DNA of 64,000 bases, from contig JADLFW010000012.1 of the NCBI GenBank assembly GCA_020849615.1, forward strand, positions 218,444 to 282,443, read 5' to 3'. Under the pieces are notes generated by a model, which worked only from the letters and a program-made list of their open reading frames with translations, ran no database searches and was not told the DNA's origin. Numbering within the stretch: the first letter of the stretch is position 1; every line of letters starts with the position of its first letter. Made by a program: the position numbers and the translations under genes. Positions 1 through 8,103 of this stretch are shown here, one piece after another. The DNA comes from Phycisphaerales bacterium. GTDB lineage: Bacteria; Planctomycetota; Phycisphaerae; Phycisphaerales; UBA1924.

Positions 1-1405
1 TGCAGAGGCCGAATCCCAGGCCGACCCAGGTGAGCAGCGCCCATTCACCCCGGGCGGAGATCATCCACGCGGGGTTGACGACCTCCCGCAACGGGACATC
101 CCAGAACCACAGGGCGGCCGAGCCACACACGACCATGTCGACCAGGGCCGCGGCCCAGCGATGCCCCGGCTCGGCAAGCGATACCCCTTCGGGGAGCACC
201 GGGGGCGCGCCGCCCGGCTCGGTGCGGACGACGATCAGCAGGACGAGCGTCATGACGCCCAGCAGGACGAGCGAGAGAAGCCGGAAATCGCTCCAGGAGA
301 TCGGCCCCTTGGCCCTCGCGGGCCCGGCGTAGACGACCCGGCCCGTCCACGGCGAGATCTCGCGCATCTCGAAGTTCGATTCGGCGGGTTTGGATGAGGC
401 GGTGGCCGCCGCATCGGCGGGATGCTTCCACATCACCGCGACCAGAGCGGCATCGTCGAGTGGAACGACCGCGTGATCAGGGGGGACTGCTCCCACATCG
501 GTGAGGGGGAACCACCTTCCGCCCTCCAGCGTGAACAGCCGGAGCCCCGCAGGATCGGACTGCAGGGCGACCCAGACACCGCCGGTCTGGAGCACCTGGT
601 GGATCGGCCCGGCACCATCGGGGTTGGCCAGGCCGAAGGGCTGGAACTTCCAGACCGGGTCGGGACGGTTCAGCGCGGCGGGCCAGTCGCCGGTCCACGC
701 GCCGACGGGCCCGTCGGCGTTGGAAAGAACGACCGCGATGCCGCCGCGGATGGCGATGAGCTGGGAGGGCTCGCCCGGGGAGCCGGCGGCCTCCGGCAAC
801 GCGACGGGCCGCCAGCCCGCGGTGTCCAGAAGGAGGAGTTCGAACCGCGGCGGCGGAGCATCCGGGCCGCGGTCGATCATCGCGACGGGCCCGCGCGGGC
901 TTCCGGTGAATCCCGCGATGCGTCCGCCCGGCGGGAGCGGGGCCATGGTGATGAGGCGGTCGGCCGGGTCGAAGGACCAGAGATCGCCGATCCCGGCGGG
1001 GACGGCCGCCATGGACAGGACCTGGCGGATGGCGGGTGAGCCGTCCGCGGGCGCATTCTCGAACACCAGGTAGACGCGGTTGTCGACGGCGGCCAGCGCC
1101 GATGGGGATTCGCGCAGGCGCATCGCGACCCGGAGGGCGCCTCCTGACGCGGGCTTGGAACCACTCGAGGCCAGCGGCGGCCCGCGCCGAGACGGGATGT
1201 GCACGAGGTATCCGCTCTGGTCCTTGCCATCCGCCGACTTGGATGCGGGGATGGCGATCCAGGCGTGCGTGAGCTCCGGGCCATCGGCCATGGAAGAACC
1301 GCCGGGCCATTGCGCGGCGAGCTGGGACAAGGCAGAGACAGGGAGCAGCGCGATCACCAGCCCGGCGAGCCACACCGGCAGCGTTGCTGCCAGGGCCCGG
1401 TTCAT
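1..1405 (-). CDS. RDD-family membrane protein, C-terminus cut off by window edge
   Basis: An open frame runs without a stop from an ATG at 1405 to the left edge (468 codons seen). Its ATG overlaps the TGA of the upstream lipoprotein gene as ATGA, which supports the start and translational coupling. It begins with a hydrophobic signal-like segment (residues about 4-22). A long region with no recognised motif follows and looks extracytoplasmic. There is a membrane helix near residue 370, and then a stretch around residue 410 (GHRWAAALVDMVVCG) that matches the start of an RDD domain. RDD proteins are integral membrane proteins, some of them ion antiporters, but most have no known role. The function here is unknown. 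It is the third gene of a tight minus-strand set with the genes ending at 1402 and 2298. Confidence 0.75.
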   Translation of the reverse strand, partial: MNRALAATLPVWLAGLVIALLPVSALSQLAAQWPGGSSMADGPELTHAWIAIPASKSADGKDQSGYLVHIPSRRGPPLASSGSKPASGGALRVAMRLRESPSALAAVDNRVYLVFENAPADGSPAIRQVLSMAAVPAGIGDLWSFDPADRLITMAPLPPGGRIAGFTGSPRGPVAMIDRGPDAPPPRFELLLLDTAGWRPVALPEAAGSPGEPSQLIAIRGGIAVVLSNADGPVGAWTGDWPAALNRPDPVWKFQPFGLANPDGAGPIHQVLQTGGVWVALQSDPAGLRLFTLEGGRWFPLTDVGAVPPDHAVVPLDDAALVAVMWKHPADAAATASSKPAESNFEMREISPWTGRVVYAGPARAKGPISWSDFRLLSLVLLGVMTLVLLIVVRTEPGGAPPVLPEGVSLAEPGHRWAAALVDMVVCGSAALWFWDVPLREVVNPAWMISARGEWALLTWVGLGFGLC

Positions 1406-2301
1406 TTCGCGGGTCTCCGGGGCGGCGGCGGATCATCCAGCCGTTCGATCGCGGTGACGCCGTAGGCCTTCAGCAGCGCATCGAAGTCGAAGGGCGTCAG
1501 CTTCTGGCGGTCGCAGCGGTTCTCGGGGTCGTACAGCCGCAGCGTGATGTGCGTGCCGGAGGTGGCGATGTCGATGTTGTAGAGGCTCGCCATCGGGGGC
1601 GTCGCGGAATCACAGCGCACCACAACGGGCTGCGGGTCGTCGAGCTCGGCCGCGACCAGCACTTTGCCGCGGGTGTCGAGGAGCTCGACGTACTGAGGCT
1701 GAAAGGTGGCGGGGTCGAGGGAGAGGTGACGCCTGCCCCACCGCCCCGGCAACGTGACCTCGAGCAAGCGGCCATCGCGCGACCACGCGGTGGTGGCCGC
1801 CGCGCCGGGCGGAAGAGGCGTGATTCCCAGCAGCTCGAGCAGGTCGAGCGGATGAACGGGGACATCGAACCGGGCCGCGAGCTGCGGGGTCGCCTTCTCG
1901 TGGCGGCCCACCAGGGCCTTCTTGTCCTCGTGCAGGTCGAGCCACCAGTACACCTGCTCGTTCGAACCCAGGTAAAAGTACGTCTCCCCCACCTTCGTGA
2001 TGCTCAGGGCGAGCTTGTCGGGCCGGACCACCTGCAGGTGGCCCTCGGCCTGCTCATCCACCTTGTTCCCTTCCTTGTCGACGCCGGTGACGCGCATCGA
2101 GATCCGCGCCCATACCTTGTCCAGCCGGGCCACACGCTGGTTGTATCGCTCGGACACCGCCGAGTAGGACGGCAGCGGCATCGTCGCGGAGTTGACCGGC
2201 GCCGCCGAGCCCTTGGGGCCCAGCTCGCAGCCGGCGAGCCCCGCGAGACTCGCCACGCCGGCCAGCAGAATCGGCACGATCCGACGGGAATGATCGTTCA
2301 C
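1402..2301 (-). CDS. Lipoprotein of unknown function, outer-membrane-type
   Basis: 299 aa. It starts at a GTG that overlaps the preceding stop (GTGA). The N-terminus is a lipoprotein signal with lipobox LAGC at about residues 22-25, so the mature protein is probably lipidated. The body alternates basic and aromatic residues (KVWARISMRV, LALSITKVGETYFYLGS), the look of a beta-rich LolA/LolB-like or DUF4292-like fold that wraps acyl chains. That fold assignment is an inference from pattern only. The C-terminus is proline-rich. Overlaps of 4 nt on both sides argue for an operon with the genes at 1-1405 and 2298-2873. A role in envelope lipid or lipoprotein handling is possible but not shown. Confidence 0.8.
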   Translation of the reverse strand: MNDHSRRIVPILLAGVASLAGLAGCELGPKGSAAPVNSATMPLPSYSAVSERYNQRVARLDKVWARISMRVTGVDKEGNKVDEQAEGHLQVVRPDKLALSITKVGETYFYLGSNEQVYWWLDLHEDKKALVGRHEKATPQLAARFDVPVHPLDLLELLGITPLPPGAAATTAWSRDGRLLEVTLPGRWGRRHLSLDPATFQPQYVELLDTRGKVLVAAELDDPQPVVVRCDSATPPMASLYNIDIATSGTHITLRLYDPENRCDRQKLTPFDFDALLKAYGVTAIERLDDPPPPRRPAK

Positions 2302-2873
2302 TTTCGGAGCTCCCCGCCGGCGCCGGGCTGCACGCCCTCGGGCGCCATGATCTCCGTCAGCTGTTCGATGGCCGCGGCGATCGATTCATCCGCCATGCCG
2401 GGATCGACCACCTCGAGCACCGGGCCCTCGCCGGGGGCGGTCCCTTTGCGGCGGGAGACCAGCAGCACGGGCGGCCCGCCCTGCGTGTTTCTTGTCCCCT
2501 CGTGCCTCAGCAGCCGGCGCCGGATCAGGAGCAGCGCCAGCACATAGCGGAACGCAAGGCGGCGCGGATCGGCGGCCTCCTGCATCTGCTCGAAGAGATC
2601 CAGCAACTCATCATCATCGAGGAATCTGCTCTTCTTGGAATCGTTCGGGGTCACGATCGTCCGCCACGAGCCGACCATCCGCAGGGGCGGCTGAGGGCGG
2701 GCCCCCGCCTCCCAGGCCTCGAGCCCGAAGTCCATCCGCTCCATGCCCTGCGCATCACCACGCTCCACGAGCACGGCGATGCACTTCTCACCCACGGCGA
2801 TCGCGCGACCGGAGGCCGCGCACACGCCCGTGGGCCTGGCGATGGGGTATCCCGAACCGAGCAGGGTCGACAT
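2298..2873 (-). CDS. Conserved hypothetical protein
   Basis: 191 aa with ATG at 2873. I do not recognise a catalytic family. The N-terminus has two Cys-containing turns and a beta-rich segment (GEKCIAVLVER). An acidic helix follows (DDDELLDLFEQMQ), then a basic helix (LALLLIRRRLLRHEG). No signal peptide is seen, so it is probably cytoplasmic. It is the first gene of the set 2873 to 1 and its stop overlaps the next start by 4 nt. The helix composition suggests a regulatory or assembly partner of the downstream lipoprotein, which is only an inference from position. Confidence 0.7.
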   Translation of the reverse strand: MSTLLGSGYPIARPTGVCAASGRAIAVGEKCIAVLVERGDAQGMERMDFGLEAWEAGARPQPPLRMVGSWRTIVTPNDSKKSRFLDDDELLDLFEQMQEAADPRRLAFRYVLALLLIRRRLLRHEGTRNTQGGPPVLLVSRRKGTAPGEGPVLEVVDPGMADESIAAAIEQLTEIMAPEGVQPGAGGELRK

Positions 2874-2981
2874 CGCCGGAGTGTAGCCGGGGGCGCGGCG
2901 CGGGCCGGGTTCGCCAGCGGCGCCGGCACAGCCGGTGGCATGGGCATAGCCGGGAGCTCCGGCACATCCGGCGACACGGAG

Positions 2982-3236
2982 CTAGCTGCGGCAATCGACA
3001 TCGAACCGCCTCTGACTGGTTCCGCCGGGCCCGGTGCGGAAACGGATGCACTTGCCGCAGGAAGCGCATCGCGCGGTGTACCCAGAACCATCGTGGTGCC
3101 TGAAGACCCGGAGGTACCGGCCCGCGCAGCGGAACCAGACCTGGATCCACGGCCGGCCCGCCGGGCCCGCGCGCGAGACATCACCCTCGGTCAGGTCGAG
3201 TGATTCGGAGTTGGGCTGGGGCGCCGCCTCGGCCAT
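2982..3236 (-). CDS. Small Cys-rich (CxxC) protein
   Basis: 84 aa from ATG 3236; an in-frame GTG at 3257 would add 7 residues, and neither has a convincing ribosome binding site. The second half has the pattern WIQVWF..C.G.YLRVFRH..G..YTARC..CGK.IRFR...GTS...F.VDC, with four cysteines placed like a small treble-clef or zinc-ribbon fold. I have the impression of similar short proteins in other planctomycetes. The function is unknown; nucleic-acid or protein binding would be usual for such a fold. It stands alone between the 2298-2873 gene and the divergent lpxI gene. Confidence 0.65.
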   Translation of the reverse strand: MAEAAPQPNSESLDLTEGDVSRAGPAGRPWIQVWFRCAGRYLRVFRHHDGSGYTARCASCGKCIRFRTGPGGTSQRRFDVDCRS

Positions 3237-3479
3237 GCGTAGGAAGTAGATCGGCACGGGCCGGGGAACCGGATCACGCCGTCCGAGTCGGATTCAACGG
3301 TTGCGAGGGGGCACGAGCCGATATAGAGTGGTCTTTGTTCGGTAGCCCCGTTCCCGGCCCGGCGCTCAACGCGTCCCCGCAACGCCAAAGGAAGCAGGCA
3401 TCTATCCCGCAGCCTTGGTCGCTCCGGGGGCCTATGACTAGCTGCCCCTTCACAGCGCACGAGGAATTCAGCAACACGC

Positions 3480-4364
3480 ATGGCGGCCGCTCTCACCATT
3501 CTGCCCGACCCGCCACCCCCGCCCACCGCGATCGGACTGATCGCCGGAGGGGGCAAGCTGCCGTTGATGGTGGCCAGAGGCCTCCGCCGGGCCGGGCACC
3601 CGGTGCATGCCCTGGGACTTTCCAGGCAATATGAACCGGAGCTGCCGCCGCTGTGCTCCTCATTCCGGGAGGTTGGGGTGCTGCGCGTGGGCACGTGGGG
3701 CCGGGCCCTGGCCAAGACGGGGGTCCGCCACGCGATCATGGTCGGCAAGGTCGACAAGGCCAAGCTGATGCACGATCCGCTCCGGCTGCTCCAGAACATC
3801 CCCGACCTGCGGACTGTGGTCGCGTGGTACCGCCACCTGCGGCACGACCGCCGCTCGCACGTTTTGCTGACCGCCATCGCCGATGAGCTCGACCGCTGCG
3901 GGGTCGCCCTGCTCGATTCGACCGCCCCGATCCCGGATGAACTGGCGACGGTCGGCGTGATGACCAAGACCAGGCCCAGCGTCGAGCAGCGGGCCGACAT
4001 CGAGTTCGTCTGGCCCCTGCTCACCCAGACCCTCCGCCTCGACATCGGTCAGGCGATCGCCGTCCGCGAGCGCGATGTCATCGCCGTCGAGGCCGTCGAG
4101 GGCACCGACCGCATGATCCATCGCGTGGGCCAGCTCTGCCGGGCCAAGGGATGGACGCTGTGCAAGGGCGCCCGCGCGGGGCACGACCGCCGGGCCGATG
4201 TCCCCACCGTCGGCGTCAAGACGATCGAGAACCTCGCCGAGGCCGGCGGCGGGTGCCTCGCCCTCGCCGCGGGCGATGTCATCATGCTCGAGAAGCAGCG
4301 TGTGCTCGAGCTCGCCGATGACCATGGCATCGCCGTCGTGGGCGTCCCGCCCGTGCCATCCTGA
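3480..4364 (+). CDS. lpxI: UDP-2,3-diacylglucosamine pyrophosphatase LpxI
   Basis: 294 aa, close to the usual LpxI length. LpxI hydrolyses UDP-2,3-diacylglucosamine to lipid X and UMP in lipid A synthesis, at the cytoplasmic face of the inner membrane. The N-terminal half carries the family pattern GLIAGGGKLPLMVA (residues about 20-33) and the segment HAIMVGKVDKAKL. The C-terminal half has DIGQAIAVRERDVIAVEAVEGTD and the KGARAGHDRRADVPTVG segment typical of the DUF1009/LpxI catalytic domain. Only a distant GAGG lies upstream of the ATG, so the start is less certain than the family. The next gene starts 3 nt after its stop. Presence of this enzyme implies a Gram-negative-type outer membrane. 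Confidence 0.9.
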   Translation: MAAALTILPDPPPPPTAIGLIAGGGKLPLMVARGLRRAGHPVHALGLSRQYEPELPPLCSSFREVGVLRVGTWGRALAKTGVRHAIMVGKVDKAKLMHDPLRLLQNIPDLRTVVAWYRHLRHDRRSHVLLTAIADELDRCGVALLDSTAPIPDELATVGVMTKTRPSVEQRADIEFVWPLLTQTLRLDIGQAIAVRERDVIAVEAVEGTDRMIHRVGQLCRAKGWTLCKGARAGHDRRADVPTVGVKTIENLAEAGGGCLALAAGDVIMLEKQRVLELADDHGIAVVGVPPVPS

Positions 4365-4367
4365 TCG

Positions 4368-4970
4368 ATGAGCGAAGACTGCCCTTATGTCTCGCGCGGC
4401 GGCCTCAAGCTGAAGCACGCCCTCGACACGTTCCGCATCGACGTGACCGGACTCACCTGCGCCGATTTCGGTTGCAGCACCGGCGGGTTCACCGACTGCC
4501 TTCTGCAATCGGGCGCGGCCTCCGTGCACGCGGTGGATACCGCGTACGGGCAGCTGGCGTGGAAGCTCCGCCAGGACCCGCGGGTGCACGTCATGGAACG
4601 GACCAACATCCTGCACGCCGAGCCGCCGGGGCCGGTTGAACTGGTGGTCGCAGATGCGGGCTGGACGCCGCAGCGGCTGCTCATCCCCGCCGCGCTGCGC
4701 TGGCTGGGCCCGGCGGGCCGGATCATCTCGCTGGTGAAGCCCCACTACGAGGTCAAGGAGCTGGGTGAAGCGCTGCCGCGCGGGGGCGTGCTGGAAGAGG
4801 AGGCCGCCGAGCGGATCGCGCAGCGCACGGCGGAGCGTTTGCCGGAGCTGGGCGTCAGGGTCCTGGGACTGACGCGCTCGCCGATCCGGGGCGGCGCAAC
4901 CTCGGGCGGCGCGAAGAAGAAGGGGGCGGGGAACCCGGAGTGGCTGGTGCTGCTGGAGCGCGCGGGGTGA
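4368..4970 (+). CDS. SAM-dependent methyltransferase, FtsJ/TlyA-like
   Basis: 200 aa. The N-terminus YVSRGGLKLKHALD is the motif that opens the methyltransferase domain of TlyA (haemolysin A family) rRNA 2'-O-methyltransferases. The SAM-binding glycine loop is seen as DFGCSTGGFTDCLLQSGA, followed by VHAVDTAYGQLAW. The N-terminal S4 RNA-binding domain of TlyA is missing, so this is a catalytic domain only. An rRNA or RNA ribose methylation role is inferred. It starts 3 nt after lpxI and is probably co-transcribed with it. It ends 6 nt before the convergent obg gene. Confidence 0.8.
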   Translation: MSEDCPYVSRGGLKLKHALDTFRIDVTGLTCADFGCSTGGFTDCLLQSGAASVHAVDTAYGQLAWKLRQDPRVHVMERTNILHAEPPGPVELVVADAGWTPQRLLIPAALRWLGPAGRIISLVKPHYEVKELGEALPRGGVLEEEAAERIAQRTAERLPELGVRVLGLTRSPIRGGATSGGAKKKGAGNPEWLVLLERAG

Positions 4971-4976
4971 CCGCGA

Positions 4977-6029
4977 TCAGACGGCGGGCGTGGCGGACTT
5001 CCAGCCCTCGGCCCGCTCTGCACCGGGGTTGAGCGCCTTCCAGAGCTTCTCGAGCAGCTCGGCGGTGCCGTTGCCGGTAGCGCCGCTGATGGCGATGAGG
5101 TCCCGGCCCGGCAGGAGCTGCAGCCGGGCCGCCAGTTCCTTCACGCGGGCCTCGATCTCGCCCGGCTCGGTGAGCAGGTCGGTCTTGTTGAGCACGACGA
5201 TCTCGCGCTTGTCGGCGAGCTCGGCGGAGTACTCGGCGAGCTCGTTGCGGACGACCTCGTAGTTCGTCGCGGGGTCCGAGCCGTCGAGGGGCTGGGCGTC
5301 GAGCAGGTGGACCAGGACGCGGGTTCGCTCGACGTGGCGGAGAAAATCGTGGCCCAGCCCGGCGCCCTTGGCGGCGCCCTCGATCAGGCCCGGGATATCG
5401 GCGAGCACGAGGCGGCGCTGGGCGTCGAGCTCGGCGATGCCGAGCTGCGGCGCGAGGGTGGTGAAGGGGTAGTCGGCGATCTTGGGGTGGGCGCGGGTGA
5501 GCGCGGCGAGCAGCGTCGACTTGCCCGCGTTGGGCAGGCCGATGAAGCCGACATCGGCGATGAGCTTGAGCTCGAGGCGGAGGGTGAAGCGCTCGCCGTG
5601 CACGCCCGGCGTCGCCTTGCGCGGGGCCTGGTTGGTGGATGATTTGAAGTGCTCGTTGCCCAGCCCGCCCTTGCCGCCGCGGGCGACGACGATGCGCTCG
5701 CCGGGCTGCAGGTCGTGGATGAGCCCGCCGGTCTCGTCGTTGTAGACCAGGGTGCCGGGCGGAAGGCGGACCGCGCAGTCGGCGCCGTTGGCGCCGTGCT
5801 GCTGCTTGGCCCGTCCCGCTTCGCCGGGCTGGGCCTCCCAGTGGCGGTTGCCGCGAAAGTCGTAGAGGGTCTTCAGACCGTCCTCGGCGACGAGGTAAAC
5901 CGAGCCGCCATCGCCGCCATCGCCGCCGTCGGGCCCGCCCTTGGGCTCACCCTTCTCGCGGCGGAAGGAGACAGCGCCGGCCCCGCCATCGCCGGCCCGT
6001 ACGGTAATTGTTGCACGATCGACAAACAC
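4977..6029 (-). CDS. obgE: GTPase Obg/CgtA
   Basis: 350 aa from a GTG at 6029, which gives the canonical N-terminus VFVDRATITV; an ATG 24 nt further upstream adds eight atypical residues. Obg is an essential ribosome-associated GTPase involved in 50S assembly and stress control. The Gly-rich Obg fold is clear (GGDGGDGGSVYL, GGKGGLGN). The G domain has G1 GLPNAGKST, G3 DIPGLIEGA and G4 NKTD. There is no extended C-terminal OCT domain, so it is the short form. It is convergent with the methyltransferase gene, leaving 6 nt between the stops. Confidence 0.95.
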   Translation of the reverse strand: MFVDRATITVRAGDGGAGAVSFRREKGEPKGGPDGGDGGDGGSVYLVAEDGLKTLYDFRGNRHWEAQPGEAGRAKQQHGANGADCAVRLPPGTLVYNDETGGLIHDLQPGERIVVARGGKGGLGNEHFKSSTNQAPRKATPGVHGERFTLRLELKLIADVGFIGLPNAGKSTLLAALTRAHPKIADYPFTTLAPQLGIAELDAQRRLVLADIPGLIEGAAKGAGLGHDFLRHVERTRVLVHLLDAQPLDGSDPATNYEVVRNELAEYSAELADKREIVVLNKTDLLTEPGEIEARVKELAARLQLLPGRDLIAISGATGNGTAELLEKLWKALNPGAERAEGWKSATPAV

Positions 6030-6133
6030 GGGCGAAGGGTAGGCCCGAAGCAACGGAGCAAAGGAGCCGCGAAGCAGCGAAGTGAGAATTCCTCTCCGCT
6101 GCCCTGTTGTTTCCCGCCTTCTTTGCTTCTTCC
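6030..6133. repeat. Purine-rich / pyrimidine-rich spacer, probable dispersed extragenic element
   Basis: Between obg and the PilZ gene the top strand is first almost purely purine-rich (GGAGCAAAGGAG, GCAGCGAAG) and then pyrimidine-rich (CCTCTCCGCTGCCCTG, TTCTTTGCTTCTTCCC). The two arms can fold back on each other imperfectly. The composition is unlike neighbouring DNA and unlike codons. It looks like one of the short dispersed spacer repeats common in planctomycete genomes, but no second full copy occurs in this window. Confidence 0.35.
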
Positions 6134-6523
6134 CTACGCGGCCCGCGAGTAGCGGCCCGAGCTGATGGTGCGGAGCAGCCGCTCGCGATCGCCCAGGCGG
6201 GCGAAGCGGGTGAAGACGGCGGCGATGCGGACCGGGCCCGGCTCTTCATCGTCGATCCAGACGATGTTGGCGAAGACAAAGACGCTGCGGCCCGGGCCGA
6301 TGTCGGCGGAGTCGGTGCCGGTGGGGAGGGTGATCTGGAGGGCGACGGGAGTCCCGGGGGCGATGGGGTGATCGAGCTCGAACTGCACACCACCCTCGCT
6401 GATGTTGTAGGCGTGGCCCTCGAGGGTGTACTCCTCGTTCTCGAGGAGCCGGGCGTTGATGGGGGTGTACATGGGGGCGAGGGCGAAACGCTCGAACTGC
6501 CGCCGGTTGGTGGTCGTGCTCAC
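6134..6523 (-). CDS. PilZ-domain protein
   Basis: 129 aa from GTG at 6523, chosen because GGAG lies 8 nt upstream; longer frames further upstream have atypical composition. The pattern NRRQFERFAL near the N-terminus matches the RxxxR c-di-GMP site of PilZ domains. The later segment AYNISEGGVQFELDHP matches the D/N-x-S-x-x-G motif. PilZ proteins are c-di-GMP effectors that alter motility, secretion or polysaccharide synthesis. There is one domain and no partner domain. It stands between obg and the Fur-type gene on the same strand with a 178-nt gap, so it need not be co-transcribed. Confidence 0.8.
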   Translation of the reverse strand: MSTTTNRRQFERFALAPMYTPINARLLENEEYTLEGHAYNISEGGVQFELDHPIAPGTPVALQITLPTGTDSADIGPGRSVFVFANIVWIDDEEPGPVRIAAVFTRFARLGDRERLLRTISSGRYSRAA

Positions 6524-6701
6524 AGATCTGCTCCGTCGTGACGGTCGGGCCCGAAAGTCGCAGGTCGCGGCGCGGGGGAACTCACACGCCCCGGACGCAC
6601 CACGGCCTCCAGCCGCGTGCATCGGGCTATCGGGCGTCGGTCTTCAGCAATTCCGGCGAGAAGGAGCCCGGAAACGGGCCGGGCCCGCCCACCCGATGGG
6701 G

Positions 6702-7175
6702 TCAGAGCGCCGCGGCTTCGACGCGGGCGCTGGCGTGAGTGCCGGGGTGGGCGATGAACTGCATGCTCACGCGGTCCACGTGGATGCCCATGGAGCGCTC
6801 GACCTCGTCGAGGATGTCGCGCGGGATGGCTTCCATGAGGCGCTGGCTGAGCTCGCGGGGCAGGTCCATGACGCGTCCATCGGGGGTGAGGACGTGGGCG
6901 TGGTCGTGGGTGTGGACATCGAAGCGGCAGGGGCCCGAGGCTTCCACGGAGGACAAGCGGCGGCAGAGGCCGCTCTCGCTGAACGCCTCCAGGGTGTTGT
7001 ACACGGTCGCCAAGCTGAGTCCCGGGTCCTTTGAGCGGGCCGCGTTCAGGAGCTCTTCGGCGGTCGGGTGGTCGAGCACGCAGCTGGCCAACTCGGCGTA
7101 GAGGAGTTCACGCTGACGCGTCCAGCGGAGACCGTGGCGGCGGAACAACTCGCGGACTTGGCCGATGTCCATCAT
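6702..7175 (-). CDS. Fur/PerR-family metal-dependent transcriptional regulator
   Basis: 157 aa from ATG 7175, which has GGAGGG 7 nt upstream; a longer frame would swallow the palindrome at 7231-7244. The winged-helix part reads LRWTRQRELLYAEL and SLATVYNTLEAFSESGL, the classic Fur family DNA-binding pattern. The dimerisation part has the metal-ligand segment FDVHTHDHAHV. The CxxC pairs that hold structural zinc in most Fur and PerR proteins are absent, so this is a non-standard subtype. It probably represses in response to iron, manganese or peroxide. The adjacent palindrome suggests autoregulation and control of the divergent gene at 7285. Confidence 0.88.
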   Translation of the reverse strand: MMDIGQVRELFRRHGLRWTRQRELLYAELASCVLDHPTAEELLNAARSKDPGLSLATVYNTLEAFSESGLCRRLSSVEASGPCRFDVHTHDHAHVLTPDGRVMDLPRELSQRLMEAIPRDILDEVERSMGIHVDRVSMQFIAHPGTHASARVEAAAL

Positions 7176-7230
7176 GACCGATCCCTCCGCATCAAGTGAC
7201 CTCGGCATCATTATTGGCAGGGGCGCTACG

Positions 7231-7244
7231 TTAAACCAGTTTAA
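7231..7244. promoter_or_regulatory. Perfect palindrome, candidate operator for the Fur-type regulator
   Basis: TTAAAC-CA-GTTTAA is a perfect inverted repeat with 6-bp arms and a 2-bp centre. It lies in the 109-bp gap between the regulator (start 7175) and the divergent membrane-protein gene (start 7285). It is AT-rich in very GC-rich DNA. The position fits an autoregulatory operator shared by both genes. The sequence is not the classical Fur box. Confidence 0.5.
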
Positions 7245-7284
7245 TCCCAATCCGGCCTAAGAATCGAGGGGACTGCGACCACCG

Positions 7285-8082
7285 ATGCCGATAACCGACG
7301 AGTACACCCTGCTGTGCGAGACCTGCGGCTACACCGTCGATGGGCTGCCCGTGGAGGGCAACTGCCCGGAGTGTGGCCGGGCCATCCGGACCTCGCTTCC
7401 CGAGGCCCGGCAGGGAACACCGTGGGATCGCGGCCCGTCTGTTCGCAACTGGTTCGCAACGGGGTGGATGGTGGTAACGCGGCCGGGAAGGACGTTTGAG
7501 GCAGCGCGAATCAGCCGCGTTCGGCTGTCGGGTCTTTTCCTGACTAATGCGGTGATTGCAGCGTCGGCAGCGATCGCGCCCGCTACGGCCATCAGGGCAT
7601 GGGCGGTTTTCGGCGCAGCCTTGGGGCTCGACCTCCCGTGGCACTTTGAGAACCGGGCTATTGAATGGCTGCTCATCACGCCACTGGCGTGGGTCGGCGG
7701 GTTGCTTCTGGTCTTGGCCCTGACCGAGATCGAGCGGATTGGACTGCGGGTCATCGGCGGTAGGCACCGCTGGCGGGTCACGCGGGCTATCACAGCTGCC
7801 GTCTGCGAGCATGCGTCATATGGATGGGTCATCGCCGGTGTGCTTGTAGGAGTAGCCTCTTTCCCCATCGCCGTTGAACCTCAGCTGTGGCGCAACTTGC
7901 TTGGCAGCGGCTGGCAACCTTGGGTGCTCGCCGGTTACCCCGCGGCGATGGTCGTAGGCCTGCTCATCTTCGAAACGCTCGTCTACATCGGTGTGCGGCG
8001 GTGCAAGTTCGCCAACCGGGCTCGGCCCGCGCTCGAAGCTGGGCATCCCGGGCCATCTCCCGCGACCCAACCCCCCGCCTAA
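7285..8082 (+). CDS. Zinc-ribbon multi-pass membrane protein
   Basis: 265 aa. The N-terminus holds a CxxC...CxxC zinc ribbon (LCETCGYTVDGLPVEGNCPECGR, shown here only as the pairs C11/C14 and C27/C30). A cytosolic linker follows and then four to five hydrophobic segments (LSGLFLTNAVIAASAAIA; WLLITPLAWVGGLLLVLAL; YGWVIAGVLVGVASFPIAV; WVLAGYPAAMVVGLLIFE). This is the architecture of many planctomycete membrane proteins of unknown role. It is divergent from the Fur-type gene and may share its operator. No catalytic motif is seen. Confidence 0.75.
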   Translation: MPITDEYTLLCETCGYTVDGLPVEGNCPECGRAIRTSLPEARQGTPWDRGPSVRNWFATGWMVVTRPGRTFEAARISRVRLSGLFLTNAVIAASAAIAPATAIRAWAVFGAALGLDLPWHFENRAIEWLLITPLAWVGGLLLVLALTEIERIGLRVIGGRHRWRVTRAITAAVCEHASYGWVIAGVLVGVASFPIAVEPQLWRNLLGSGWQPWVLAGYPAAMVVGLLIFETLVYIGVRRCKFANRARPALEAGHPGPSPATQPPA

Positions 8083-8103
8083 CATCCGCTCTGCGCGCCA
8101 GGG

